From NCBI GenBank assembly GCA_028280145.1, contig JANQMM010000063.1:1-53385 (forward strand): DNA of 53,385 bases, written 5' to 3'. Every line of letters begins with the position of its first letter. Position 1 is the first letter of the stretch. The notes beneath the pieces were generated by a model, which was not told the origin of the DNA, did no database searches, and was given only the letters and a program-made list of their open reading frames with translations. The position numbers were made by a program, and so were the translations under genes. Below, piece by piece: positions 33,660 through 41,300 of the stretch. The stretch comes from Minisyncoccota bacterium (lineage in GTDB: Bacteria; Patescibacteriota; Minisyncoccia; Phycocordibacterales; JACZSL01).

Positions 33660-33836
33660 ATGCTTTAGCGTAGCAGATTTGTATGCTTCTGCAACAGCCT
33701 TATTGTGTGCATATGTAGCCTGGGTTGCGACTTTGCAGGCAATGTTCCGGCAACGGAACACGTGAGTGCTTCATGGAGGACTCGTGTGGATTTACTACAA
33801 GTTCTCCAAGTAATTGCTGTGATACACTTTATACAT

Positions 33837-34166
33837 ATGCCGCAGGAACACGACGAAATAAAAGCGCTGCTCAGGCGAAATTTGGAACTTGCGCGTGAGA
33901 ACAACAAGTTACTTAAGAAAATACGTCGTAACAGTGTGATCGCCAACATCATGCGGCTTGTGTGGTGGGCTGTCATTATCGGAGTCCCCGTTTTTCTTTA
34001 TTATTACGTTCTCGAGCCGTATCTGATCGAGCTTAATAACACATATCAAGAACTCCAAATGGGTGTTACAGGAGCGCAAAATGCCGTCTTTGACCTTCCT
34101 CTGATCAGTGATTTACTTGAACGATTCTCTGAAACGCAAGAGGCGGTAACACCTGTGACAGAGTAG
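33837..34166 (+). CDS. Small single-pass membrane protein
   Basis: 109 aa from the ATG at 33837. N-terminal charged helix (EIKALLRRNLELARENNKLLKKIRR) then one transmembrane helix (LVWWAVIIGVPVFLYYYVL) and a mostly helical outside part (YQELQMGVTGAQNAV). The family is not recognised; the layout suggests a small membrane adapter. The ATG at 33705 is rejected because the added 44 residues are Cys-rich nonsense for a membrane protein and the 33837 start has an upstream A/T-rich TATACA. Confidence 0.65.
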   Translation: MPQEHDEIKALLRRNLELARENNKLLKKIRRNSVIANIMRLVWWAVIIGVPVFLYYYVLEPYLIELNNTYQELQMGVTGAQNAVFDLPLISDLLERFSETQEAVTPVTE

Positions 34167-34194
34167 TTGGAAAATATCTTATTTCTGATAGAAT
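34167..34194 (+). promoter_or_regulatory. Promoter of the tRNA-Phe locus
   Basis: TTGGAA (34167-34172), 16-nt spacer, extended -10 TGATAGAAT (TAGAAT 34189-34194). Start expected near 34201, upstream of both the decayed tRNA and the intact tRNA-Phe. Confidence 0.65.
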
Positions 34195-34212
34195 GTTTTT
34201 CATCGCTTATGA

Positions 34213-34296
34213 CGCGTATAGAGCTGAGGTAGCTCAGGCTGGTAGACACAAGTCTCTCGAACAAGGGACAGCGTCGAGACCGGGCACCTGTAATAT
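34213..34296 (+). pseudogene. Decayed tRNA-Phe copy
   Basis: 25 nt from 34213, starting CGCGTATAGAGCTGAGG and running through the acceptor and D-stem start, are identical to the stretch beginning at 34299 that leads into the real tRNA-Phe, 86 nt away. After that the copy degenerates: the D-loop has an extra base (AGGCTGGTAGAC), the anticodon loop is 8 nt (TCGAACAA), the T-arm lost pairing, and no CCTCAGC acceptor partner exists. It is therefore a broken tandem duplicate rather than a functional tRNA. Confidence 0.7.
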
Positions 34297-34308
34297 GGCG
34301 CGTATAGA

Positions 34309-34384
34309 GCTGAGGTAGCTCAGTTGGTAGAGCACTTGTCTGAAGAACAAGGGGTCGGCGGTTCGAGACCGCCCCTCAGCACCA
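34309..34384 (+). tRNA. tRNA-Phe (anticodon GAA)
   Basis: Acceptor GCTGAGG/CCTCAGC, D-arm GCTC/GAGC, anticodon stem CTTGT/ACAAG around CTGAAGA (GAA), T-arm GGCGG-TTCGAGA-CCGCC. A-CCA is encoded at 34381-34384. Confidence 0.97.
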
Positions 34385-34391
34385 AGGTCAG

Positions 34392-34425
34392 AACACTCAT
34401 TCTATCGAATGGGTGTTTTGTTTTT
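34392..34425 (+). terminator. Terminator of tRNA-Phe
   Basis: AACACTCATTC (34392-34402), loop TATC, GAATGGGTGTT (34407-34417) with one G-T, followed by TTGTTTTTGG. A strong hairpin with a short T-tract. Confidence 0.7.
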
Positions 34426-34537
34426 GGTTGTTTTGATATCGGTTATTTTGACCGAGACACTTCCCAAAACCGTACGATATATTGTAAGGTTTTTAGCGTA
34501 GCCAAGTAACGTTAAGGTTGTAACTTTGTCCTCAACA

Positions 34538-34561
34538 TAAAAAACCGCCCTTTCGGGCGAT
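34538..34561 (-). terminator. Terminator of the prsW-hsp20 operon
   Basis: On the minus strand TCGCCC-GAAA-GGGCGG is followed by TTTTTTATG. It lies just 3' of the hsp20 stop. Confidence 0.8.
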
Positions 34562-34565
34562 TCTG

Positions 34566-35144
34566 TTATCCGGCTTTTACTTTGAGTTTAGTTTGTTTTT
34601 CCTTGTCAATTTTTGGCAAACGGATGGTCAAAAGGCCGTGCTTTTCAGTTGCTTGTGCCTCTTCGACCTCAATTTCTTGAGGGAGAAGGATGGTTCGCGA
34701 GAAAGCGCCCCAATAGAGTTCCCGATAGAAGTATTCGTCACTCGAGACTTCTTTTGCATCTTCTCGCTTCCCGCGAATAGTAACCATGTCGCGGGTAATT
34801 GAAATATCAAGATTATCAGGCTTCACCCCTGCAACAATTGCCTTGATGACGATCTCATTTGGAGTATTGAAAACGTCTACAGTAAGCTGACCTTCTTCGT
34901 TCTCCTCTTCCATCCAGTCACCTTCACCCTCTTCCATGCTCATATGAGTTTCTTCGTATGGTTCGTGGTTGATAACCTCATCGCCCTCCAGTTCTTCACG
35001 TTCAATGCGAAGAGTGCCCTGTTTTTGGCGGGCAAGTTTATCCTCATCGGCCATGTGAAGCTCTGCTGCTGCTTCTTCCTCAAATTCGTCAACATTTACC
35101 GTGCCAGTGAGTCGTTCAAAAAATGATCGTCCTTCTTTGCCCAT
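34566..35144 (-). CDS. hsp20: Small heat-shock protein, Hsp20/alpha-crystallin family
   Basis: 192 aa. The alpha-crystallin domain spans about residues 95-188: QLTVDVFNTPNEIVIKAIVAGVKPDNLDISITRDMVTIRGKRED, FYRELYWGAFSRTILLPQEIEVEEAQA and GLLTIRLPKI, all family landmarks. The N-terminal 90 residues are acidic and low in complexity (HMSMEEGEGDWMEEENEE). ATP-independent holdase chaperone. It sits 2 nt after prsW and ends at a terminator. Confidence 0.95.
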   Translation of the reverse strand: MGKEGRSFFERLTGTVNVDEFEEEAAAELHMADEDKLARQKQGTLRIEREELEGDEVINHEPYEETHMSMEEGEGDWMEEENEEGQLTVDVFNTPNEIVIKAIVAGVKPDNLDISITRDMVTIRGKREDAKEVSSDEYFYRELYWGAFSRTILLPQEIEVEEAQATEKHGLLTIRLPKIDKEKQTKLKVKAG

Positions 35145-35146
35145 GT

Positions 35147-35872
35147 CTAATTTCGCATAGTTAGTCTGGTAATTCGCTTTACTTTTTCAAATGAGAGTAA
35201 CAAGAGAATGATGCCAATCCACACAAAGGCAAACACAGTTAGTATCTTATCTCCGTTAGTGCTAATTATAAAGAAATTGAAGAGTGCGTGCAATATGATT
35301 GAAAGGGCAATACCGATAAGGACATAGACGAATTTGATAGCTCTTGTCTTATAGAACGAGTACGCCATTGCAAGACCAATGCTTGCGGAGGCAAGTGTGT
35401 GAAGGAGAGTGGCTCCAAGGAATCTGAGGTTTCCGGTGATGATACCTCCAAAGATATTTAGATTCGGGTTGAGGAGGAAGAATGTATTCTCAAGAGCGGC
35501 AAAGCCAAGTGCGACTGTGATCATGTAGATAATAGGGTCGAGCGGTTCGTCAACCGCTCTTCGGCGCAGTACCGTAAGTGCGGCCCCTCCGTATTTCATC
35601 AATTCTTCAATGGCCGACCATATGAATATAAGTAAAATGCCTTGAAATGAATTGGCAGAAAGACATTGTGTATTTTGGGTTATAAGATCGCATGCCATGC
35701 GCTCAAGAGGTACCACTAATGGGACCGTAATCATGCCCGTAATGAACGCGAGCATGATAAGACCGCGCGGCTCCGGCCGTGCTTTGTCCTCCTTAAGCCA
35801 GAACCACAACCACAAAAGAGCCGGAAGAATACCCCCCAAAAGCGCCACCAGTAATGTCGTTCCGCTTAACAT
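35147..35872 (-). CDS. prsW: PrsW family intramembrane metalloprotease
   Basis: 241 aa with about 7-8 transmembrane helices. The PrsW signature residues are present: EE in FIWSAIEELMKYGG, LGFAALENTFFL, and the His in ATLLHTLASASIGLAMA. PrsW-type proteases perform site-1 cleavage or other intramembrane proteolysis. Family length is usual for the short form. It lies upstream of hsp20 in a two-gene minus-strand operon; the pairing with a chaperone is suggestive of membrane stress handling but unproven. Confidence 0.88.
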   Translation of the reverse strand: MLSGTTLLVALLGGILPALLWLWFWLKEDKARPEPRGLIMLAFITGMITVPLVVPLERMACDLITQNTQCLSANSFQGILLIFIWSAIEELMKYGGAALTVLRRRAVDEPLDPIIYMITVALGFAALENTFFLLNPNLNIFGGIITGNLRFLGATLLHTLASASIGLAMAYSFYKTRAIKFVYVLIGIALSIILHALFNFFIISTNGDKILTVFAFVWIGIILLLLSFEKVKRITRLTMRN

Positions 35873-35896
35873 ATACCTTTTTGCATGTCGATATTG

Positions 35897-38098
35897 CTAC
35901 CGAGTTTCTGGCCACGACTCGACCATGAGAAAATCTTCAGTTTTGTAAGTATTTTTAGGCAGATAAGACCACACTGCCTCCGTAACAAAAGGCATGAACG
36001 GATGTAACAACCTAAGAGAGGTCGTTAGTATTGTGTAAAGCGTTACTTGTGCCGATCGCTTTGCATCTTCATCGGTTCCCTGAAGGACTGCCTTGTTCTC
36101 TTCAATGATAACATCTGCAAATGTATGCCAGAAGTAATGATATGCAGTATCAGCGGCCAGATCCACACGATACTTTTCCAGATTTTCCGTAATATCTGTA
36201 ACTGTGGCATTCAGTTCTTCGAGATCCTTTTTGTGCTTTTTTGTAAGCGTAACACCCTCAAGAGCGTTTAAGTCCTCAATATTCTGTAGCACGAATCGTG
36301 TGGCATTCCATATTTTGTTGGCGAAATGCTTGTATCCACGGACCTTATTTTCATCAAACTTCGCATCATTGCCGATCGCAGTTCCAACAAGAAGCCCCAT
36401 GCGCAAAGCATCAGCCCCGTATCTTTCGATCATTTCAAGGGGGTCAACACCGTTATTGAGGGATTTACTGAACTTACGACCATCCTTTGCTCGCACCAAT
36501 CCGTGTATCATAACGGTATCAAACGGCACCTGACCGAGATGAAAACCACTCATAAGTATCATACGCGACACCCACAGCTGGAGGATTTCGTAGGCAGGGG
36601 ACATAAAGGATGTAGGGTGAAATACCTCAAGATCACGTGTTTTCTCAGGCCATCCTAGTGTTGAAAAGGTCCATAATGCAGAAGAAAACCACGTATCAAG
36701 TACATCTTCTTCCTGTTTCCAGTCCTTGCTCTGAGGTGGCTCGACGCCGCCGCAATATATTTCATCATCTTTGTACCAGACCGGTATACGATGTCCGAAC
36801 CATATCTGACGGCTGATGCACCAGTCGTGGAGGTTATCTATCCAGTGGAAATAGGTTTTCTTGAATCGTTCCTGTGGCATGGCAACCGCACCACTTTCCA
36901 CTGAAATGCGCATCAGTTGTTTAAGAGTGACCTTGTCTCCCGATTTGATGCCGGGAATCTCCGAGTGGGGGATAGTGAATGGCGTATCAACCGCGATGAA
37001 CCATTGCTCCATTATTTGTGGCTCTATGGTCGCTCCCGTTCGCTCTGCAGTGGCAAGATTGTGCTCATAATCGTCCTCAACCTCGACAACAAGTCCTTTT
37101 TTCCGGAGTTTTTCAACGATCTTTTCTCGCGCTTCGGTTATTTTCATGCCCGAGAATTCACCTGCAATAGGGAGGAGTTTGCCGTATGTATCAATGATTT
37201 GTTCTTTATCAAGGTTATGTCGCTCTGCGATCTCAAAATCAACTCCCGAGTGCCACGGTGTAATGGTCATTACTCCCGATCCCATTTCCGGATCTGCCGC
37301 TTCATCCTTAACGATCGTTGCGCTGATAGGTCCGTTTATCCACTCGAGCTCGATAGTGTCTCCGTGCTTGTATTTGGCGTATCGCGCATCATTCGGATGC
37401 ATCACTACATACTTATCGCCAAATTTCGTCTCAGGGCGAGCAGTACCAATGGTAAAAGGTCCGTATTTGAAGTAGTAGAACTTTGTTTTTTCCTCCTTAT
37501 AGAGCACTTCATCATCCGAAATGGTCGTTTGCCCCTTTGGGTCCCAGTTCACGATCCGATGTCCTTTGTATATAAGGCCCGCATCATACATCCGCTTGAA
37601 CGCCGTATTTACGGCATGCGATCGTTTTTCATCAAGCGTATATGCGTACCGCGACCAATCGAGAGAAGCCCCCATCTTGCGTACCTGGGTTAGGATGGTG
37701 TTTTCGCTTTCCTTGGCAAATTGCCTCACTCGTCTTACAAGCTCTTCTCTTCCGAGATCATGTCGGGATAGCTTTTCCTTCTTTTGTATATTCTTTTCAA
37801 CGCGAGCTTGTGTTGCTATCGCCGCAGAATCAGTACCTGGTACCCACAGAGCCTTTTTGCCTCGCATTCGCGCGTAGCGTATGAGTATATCTTGAAGCGT
37901 GTCCTCATATGCATGCCCGATATGCAGGACACCGGTTACGTTCGGTGGGGGAAGCACTATGGTAAAAGATTCCTCCCGTTTTCCGGGCAGGTTGTCGGGG
38001 TTAAAATATCCGCTTTCCTCCCATTGTGTATACAACCGCTCCTCATGCTCACTCGGGTCGTACGGCTTAAGAAAAGCCTCTGGAATCTCTTTTGTCAT
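35897..38098 (-). CDS. valS: Valine--tRNA ligase, short form
   Basis: 733 aa from the ATG at 38098. Class Ia synthetase charging tRNA-Val. HIGH motif in LPPPNVTGVLHIGHAYEDTLQD, KMSKS variant as GRKFSKSLNNGVDP, Rossmann core and anticodon-binding helices. The editing insert is present (IGTARPETKFGDKYVVMHP), but the usual HDPND of the editing pocket reads WHSGVDF, so editing may differ. It ends without the C-terminal coiled coil found in E. coli-type ValRS. The upstream start at 38206 is rejected because it runs through the AAGGACAT repeats and lies upstream of an extended -10 box that ends 7 nt before 38098. Confidence 0.95.
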   Translation of the reverse strand: MTKEIPEAFLKPYDPSEHEERLYTQWEESGYFNPDNLPGKREESFTIVLPPPNVTGVLHIGHAYEDTLQDILIRYARMRGKKALWVPGTDSAAIATQARVEKNIQKKEKLSRHDLGREELVRRVRQFAKESENTILTQVRKMGASLDWSRYAYTLDEKRSHAVNTAFKRMYDAGLIYKGHRIVNWDPKGQTTISDDEVLYKEEKTKFYYFKYGPFTIGTARPETKFGDKYVVMHPNDARYAKYKHGDTIELEWINGPISATIVKDEAADPEMGSGVMTITPWHSGVDFEIAERHNLDKEQIIDTYGKLLPIAGEFSGMKITEAREKIVEKLRKKGLVVEVEDDYEHNLATAERTGATIEPQIMEQWFIAVDTPFTIPHSEIPGIKSGDKVTLKQLMRISVESGAVAMPQERFKKTYFHWIDNLHDWCISRQIWFGHRIPVWYKDDEIYCGGVEPPQSKDWKQEEDVLDTWFSSALWTFSTLGWPEKTRDLEVFHPTSFMSPAYEILQLWVSRMILMSGFHLGQVPFDTVMIHGLVRAKDGRKFSKSLNNGVDPLEMIERYGADALRMGLLVGTAIGNDAKFDENKVRGYKHFANKIWNATRFVLQNIEDLNALEGVTLTKKHKKDLEELNATVTDITENLEKYRVDLAADTAYHYFWHTFADVIIEENKAVLQGTDEDAKRSAQVTLYTILTTSLRLLHPFMPFVTEAVWSYLPKNTYKTEDFLMVESWPETR

Positions 38099-38105
38099 GC
38101 AGGGA

Positions 38106-38114
38106 ATGATAGCA
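38106..38114 (-). promoter_or_regulatory. Extended -10 promoter of valS
   Basis: The minus strand reads TGCTATCAT, a TGn extension plus TATCAT (38106-38111), ending 7 nt before the ATG at 38098. The mRNA should begin at the start codon. Confidence 0.6.
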
Positions 38115-38174
38115 TTAATCATGTTCTTTTTACAGGCGGCATGCTGGAAAAAGGCTGAAAGTAAGCCATTTGTA

Positions 38175-38262
38175 TCTAAAGGACATTTCTTAATTCTAAA
38201 GGACATAAAATGTCCTTAACAAAAGAGACCAAGCAGTTCGGTATTCATGTAAGGGACATTCT
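38175..38262 (+). repeat. AAGGACAT motif cluster between valS and the giant protein gene
   Basis: TCTAAAGGACAT occurs at 38175-38186 and 38195-38206, followed by the inverted copy ATGTCCTT at 38210-38217, which makes a hairpin-capable pair AAGGACAT/ATGTCCTT. A related AAGGGACATTCT is at 38251-38262. They lie upstream of both divergent genes, valS (minus) and the 1711-residue protein (plus). A shared regulator site is possible. Confidence 0.5.
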
Positions 38263-38269
38263 AAAGAGG

Positions 38270-38298
38270 TTGACAATATGCTTAAAATATGGTAGTCT
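38270..38298 (+). promoter_or_regulatory. Promoter of the 1711-residue protein gene
   Basis: Perfect TTGACA (38270-38275), 17-nt spacer, TAGTCT (38293-38298) with TGG before it. Start expected near 38305. Confidence 0.6.
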
Positions 38299-38313
38299 TA
38301 CGGCAAATTGATT

Positions 38314-38348
38314 GACACGCACTACTGTAACGATACAGTATGTGTGTC
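38314..38348 (+). promoter_or_regulatory. Leader hairpin of the 1711-residue protein mRNA
   Basis: GACACGCACTACTGTA (38314-38329) pairs with TACAGTATGTGTGTC (38334-38348) around ACGA; TACTGTA/TACAGTA is perfect and the outer GACAC/GTGTC pair is separated by a small mismatch. TTTTAATT follows, a weak T-tract. It lies in the predicted 5' leader, 41 nt before the ATG. Confidence 0.5.
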
Positions 38349-38389
38349 TTTTAATTAATTTATTAATCGCAGGTAGTTAGAGAAAACCT

Positions 38390-41300
38390 ATGGAAACAAA
38401 CCGAACTACGAATGCTTTTAGCCTTCGCATAGTGGCGTTGGTTCTTGGCATTTTCACGGTTTCGATGCTTGGTGCGTTGATGACACCAGCTGTTGCAGAG
38501 GCTACATACAACGAGCCGAAAAAAGGCTCGATTTCTGTGTGTAAAGCAATTGTCGATGGTGAAGGTAATGTTGTTGATGGCACGGGTGTAACAGGTACTT
38601 TTGAATTGAGTGGTCTTGATTTCAATAGTCCTGATGGCGTTCTCCCAACTTCACAATTTTCAACTCCTCTTTCATTCAACAAGGATGTGTTCTCTGGAGT
38701 TGATGGAGATGATGTGCAGTGTATTACGTACAACGATCTCACACTTGGATCGTATTACTACGGCGAAGAAGTTATCACTGGTGATAACTGGCTGGAGCCG
38801 AAGTACAACGATCAACACACAAAAGCAGTAGAAAGTCTTTCAGACTTCTTTGCATACAGTGGTGAGCTTTTCACCCCTGATACAAGTGATGACGAGGCAC
38901 GTAATAAAAACGCTGACGGTCATATTGTCCTATCGAAGGATCGACCGGACCGAACTCTCATTGTCCTTAATGAATTTAAAAAGCCTGAAATACCTGACGC
39001 GCCATACTGTGGTGACGGAGAGGTTAATCAGTCTTGGGAACAATGTGATGGAGGTGGTCAGTGTACGGCTCAATGTCAAACTGGAAATCAGTGTGTCGAG
39101 CTTGCACTCGCTCGTGTGAATGTCGATGAGACAAAGAATTGGGGAACAGGTGACGTAACAAGTGATATTTTCCTTGGAGGTGCGGCAAACAAGATCCCGG
39201 AGGGGACTTGGTTTTTGCTTGCTCAAAATGGAGTACCAGTTGTGGACACCGACATGACCTCAAATGGGTATGAAGATGTGCCGGGAATTTCTGTCGAACG
39301 ACAGGACGGAGCGGTACGCCTTTTGCTTCATGGAAGTCATGAAGACGCAAATGGAACCAATAAAGAACATGTGAATGGGAACCTCGAATTTTGGGGCGCA
39401 TCCATTCTAGACCAATCCAGTGACGATAGTGGAAACAACAAGCTCGAAAAGGGCTTTGATGGAGAAAAAACACTCAATGCTGGACAAGATGAAGTGTGGC
39501 TTGACGGAAATTATCCGGAGCAGTCATTCTTCTGGCTAACCGTCACTACGGCAGACGACGGATTCTTCACTACGTATGAAGATGTTCCGGAGTGTGCAAG
39601 TAGCCTCGTAGCATCAAAGGTGATGTGTGAGGACGAGACGCACCTTCCAAACTGGAGTGGTGATGACATTGACATAACAGAGAACACCGCGATCGACTTT
39701 GTCGCACAAAGCGGTGGACACTGTACCCTTGAGCCTGATTGGGAATTCCAATATGGAGACCAGTCTGCAAGCAATCCCGGTGACAACACCGGAGAAGCTG
39801 CAGGGCCATGGACCACATTCGGTCCGACAAACAATGATGGCGTTGCTTCAGTCAGTATTGCTGACATCGATGACATCTCACGTCTTTGGGTGCGAGAAGT
39901 GTTCCAAGATGGATTCGTTCCATTTACACACGCAACCACTAAGTCAGACGTTTCAGCTGAAATGTACTGTCATAAAGACGTGCTCAATTACGACAATTAC
40001 GACTTTATCAACAATCCAAAAGCTGGTGAGACGTACTACTGTGTAGCGTTTAACGCTCCAAAGAAGGACGCTCCCGTCTGTGACCCTAATGTTAACCTTC
40101 TAAAAAATGGAGGGTTTGAGACACCGGCACTTTCAGCAAACAGCTGGGATGTGTTCTACACGGGTGAAACGGGTCTTGAATGGTCTACCGGAGACAATGG
40201 AGTTGAAATTCAAAACAATGTTGCAGGCTCACCATATGCGGGAGCACAACACGCAGAACTTGACCCACATACCGTGACAGAGATCTGGCAGGAAGTTGCA
40301 ACCATCCCTGGTGAAACGTATCGATTTGAGACAAAGTACTCACCTCGACCTGGACGAACACTGGAGGATGTTCGATTCGAATTTCTTCTAAATGGCTCTA
40401 CTCTTGGAGCAGATGTTGCACGATCAGGTGAGGGTAATACCGATACCGATTGGACACACGAAGAGAGATTCTTCGTTGCAACAGAAGCTTCCACCACGGT
40501 CGGCTTTGTGGAAACAGGACTCGACACTTCTTACGGAGCATATCTGGACGAAGTTGGTCTTTACTGTGACCCAAATCCACCGGTAGTAAACCAGAAGCCG
40601 GTGATCACCATTGGTGATGCAGTACTTACTCTTACGGTAGGGGACACATTCACCGAAGACGTAACCGCAAATGACCCTGAAGATGGAGTGATTCCGTTTG
40701 GAAACATTGTCATCACAGGTTCTGTCGATACAAATATCGTTGGTTCATATGATCTGGAATATGATGTAGTGGACTCACAAGGTCTTGCTGCCGACACGGT
40801 TACCCGAACGGTACATGTTGTTGCACAACCGGCACCAAAAGGATCAATCACCGTATGTAAGGCGATCGTAGATGAATACGGAAACGTTGTTGACGGAGCA
40901 GAGGCTTCAGGTTCGTTTGTAATAGACGGACTTGATGGAAACAATGCCGCAGGCATCCTTCCAACTTCAAACTTCAGCACTGCTCTATCATTCACCGATG
41001 ATGTATTTGCAAGCGTTAATGGAAATGATATCGAGTGTGTTCGACACAATAACTTGGATCTTGGACAGTATTACTACGACCAAGAGACGGTTAACGGTGA
41101 TGGATGGGGAGTACCTCTCTACAATGACCAATTCGACACACCGGTAACAGACACGACTGACTTCTTCCCATATGATGATGCGTTGTTCACAAATGACACA
41201 GCTGACGATGCGGGACGAAATCAAAATGCTGACGGACATATTGTCCTTACCGAACAGCGACCCGACCGAACTCTCATTGTGCTAAACGAATACACACTTA

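Noticed and set aside
33705..33836. N-terminal extension of the small membrane protein at 33837
   Set aside because: The added 44 residues overlap the upstream region of the adenylate-kinase-like gene and look non-coding; the ATG at 33837 gives a sensible protein.
36917..37693. 258-codon plus-strand frame antisense to valS
   Set aside because: It is the mirror of a strongly conserved synthetase gene; the translation has no recognisable fold and many Cys/His/Arg runs typical of antisense frames.
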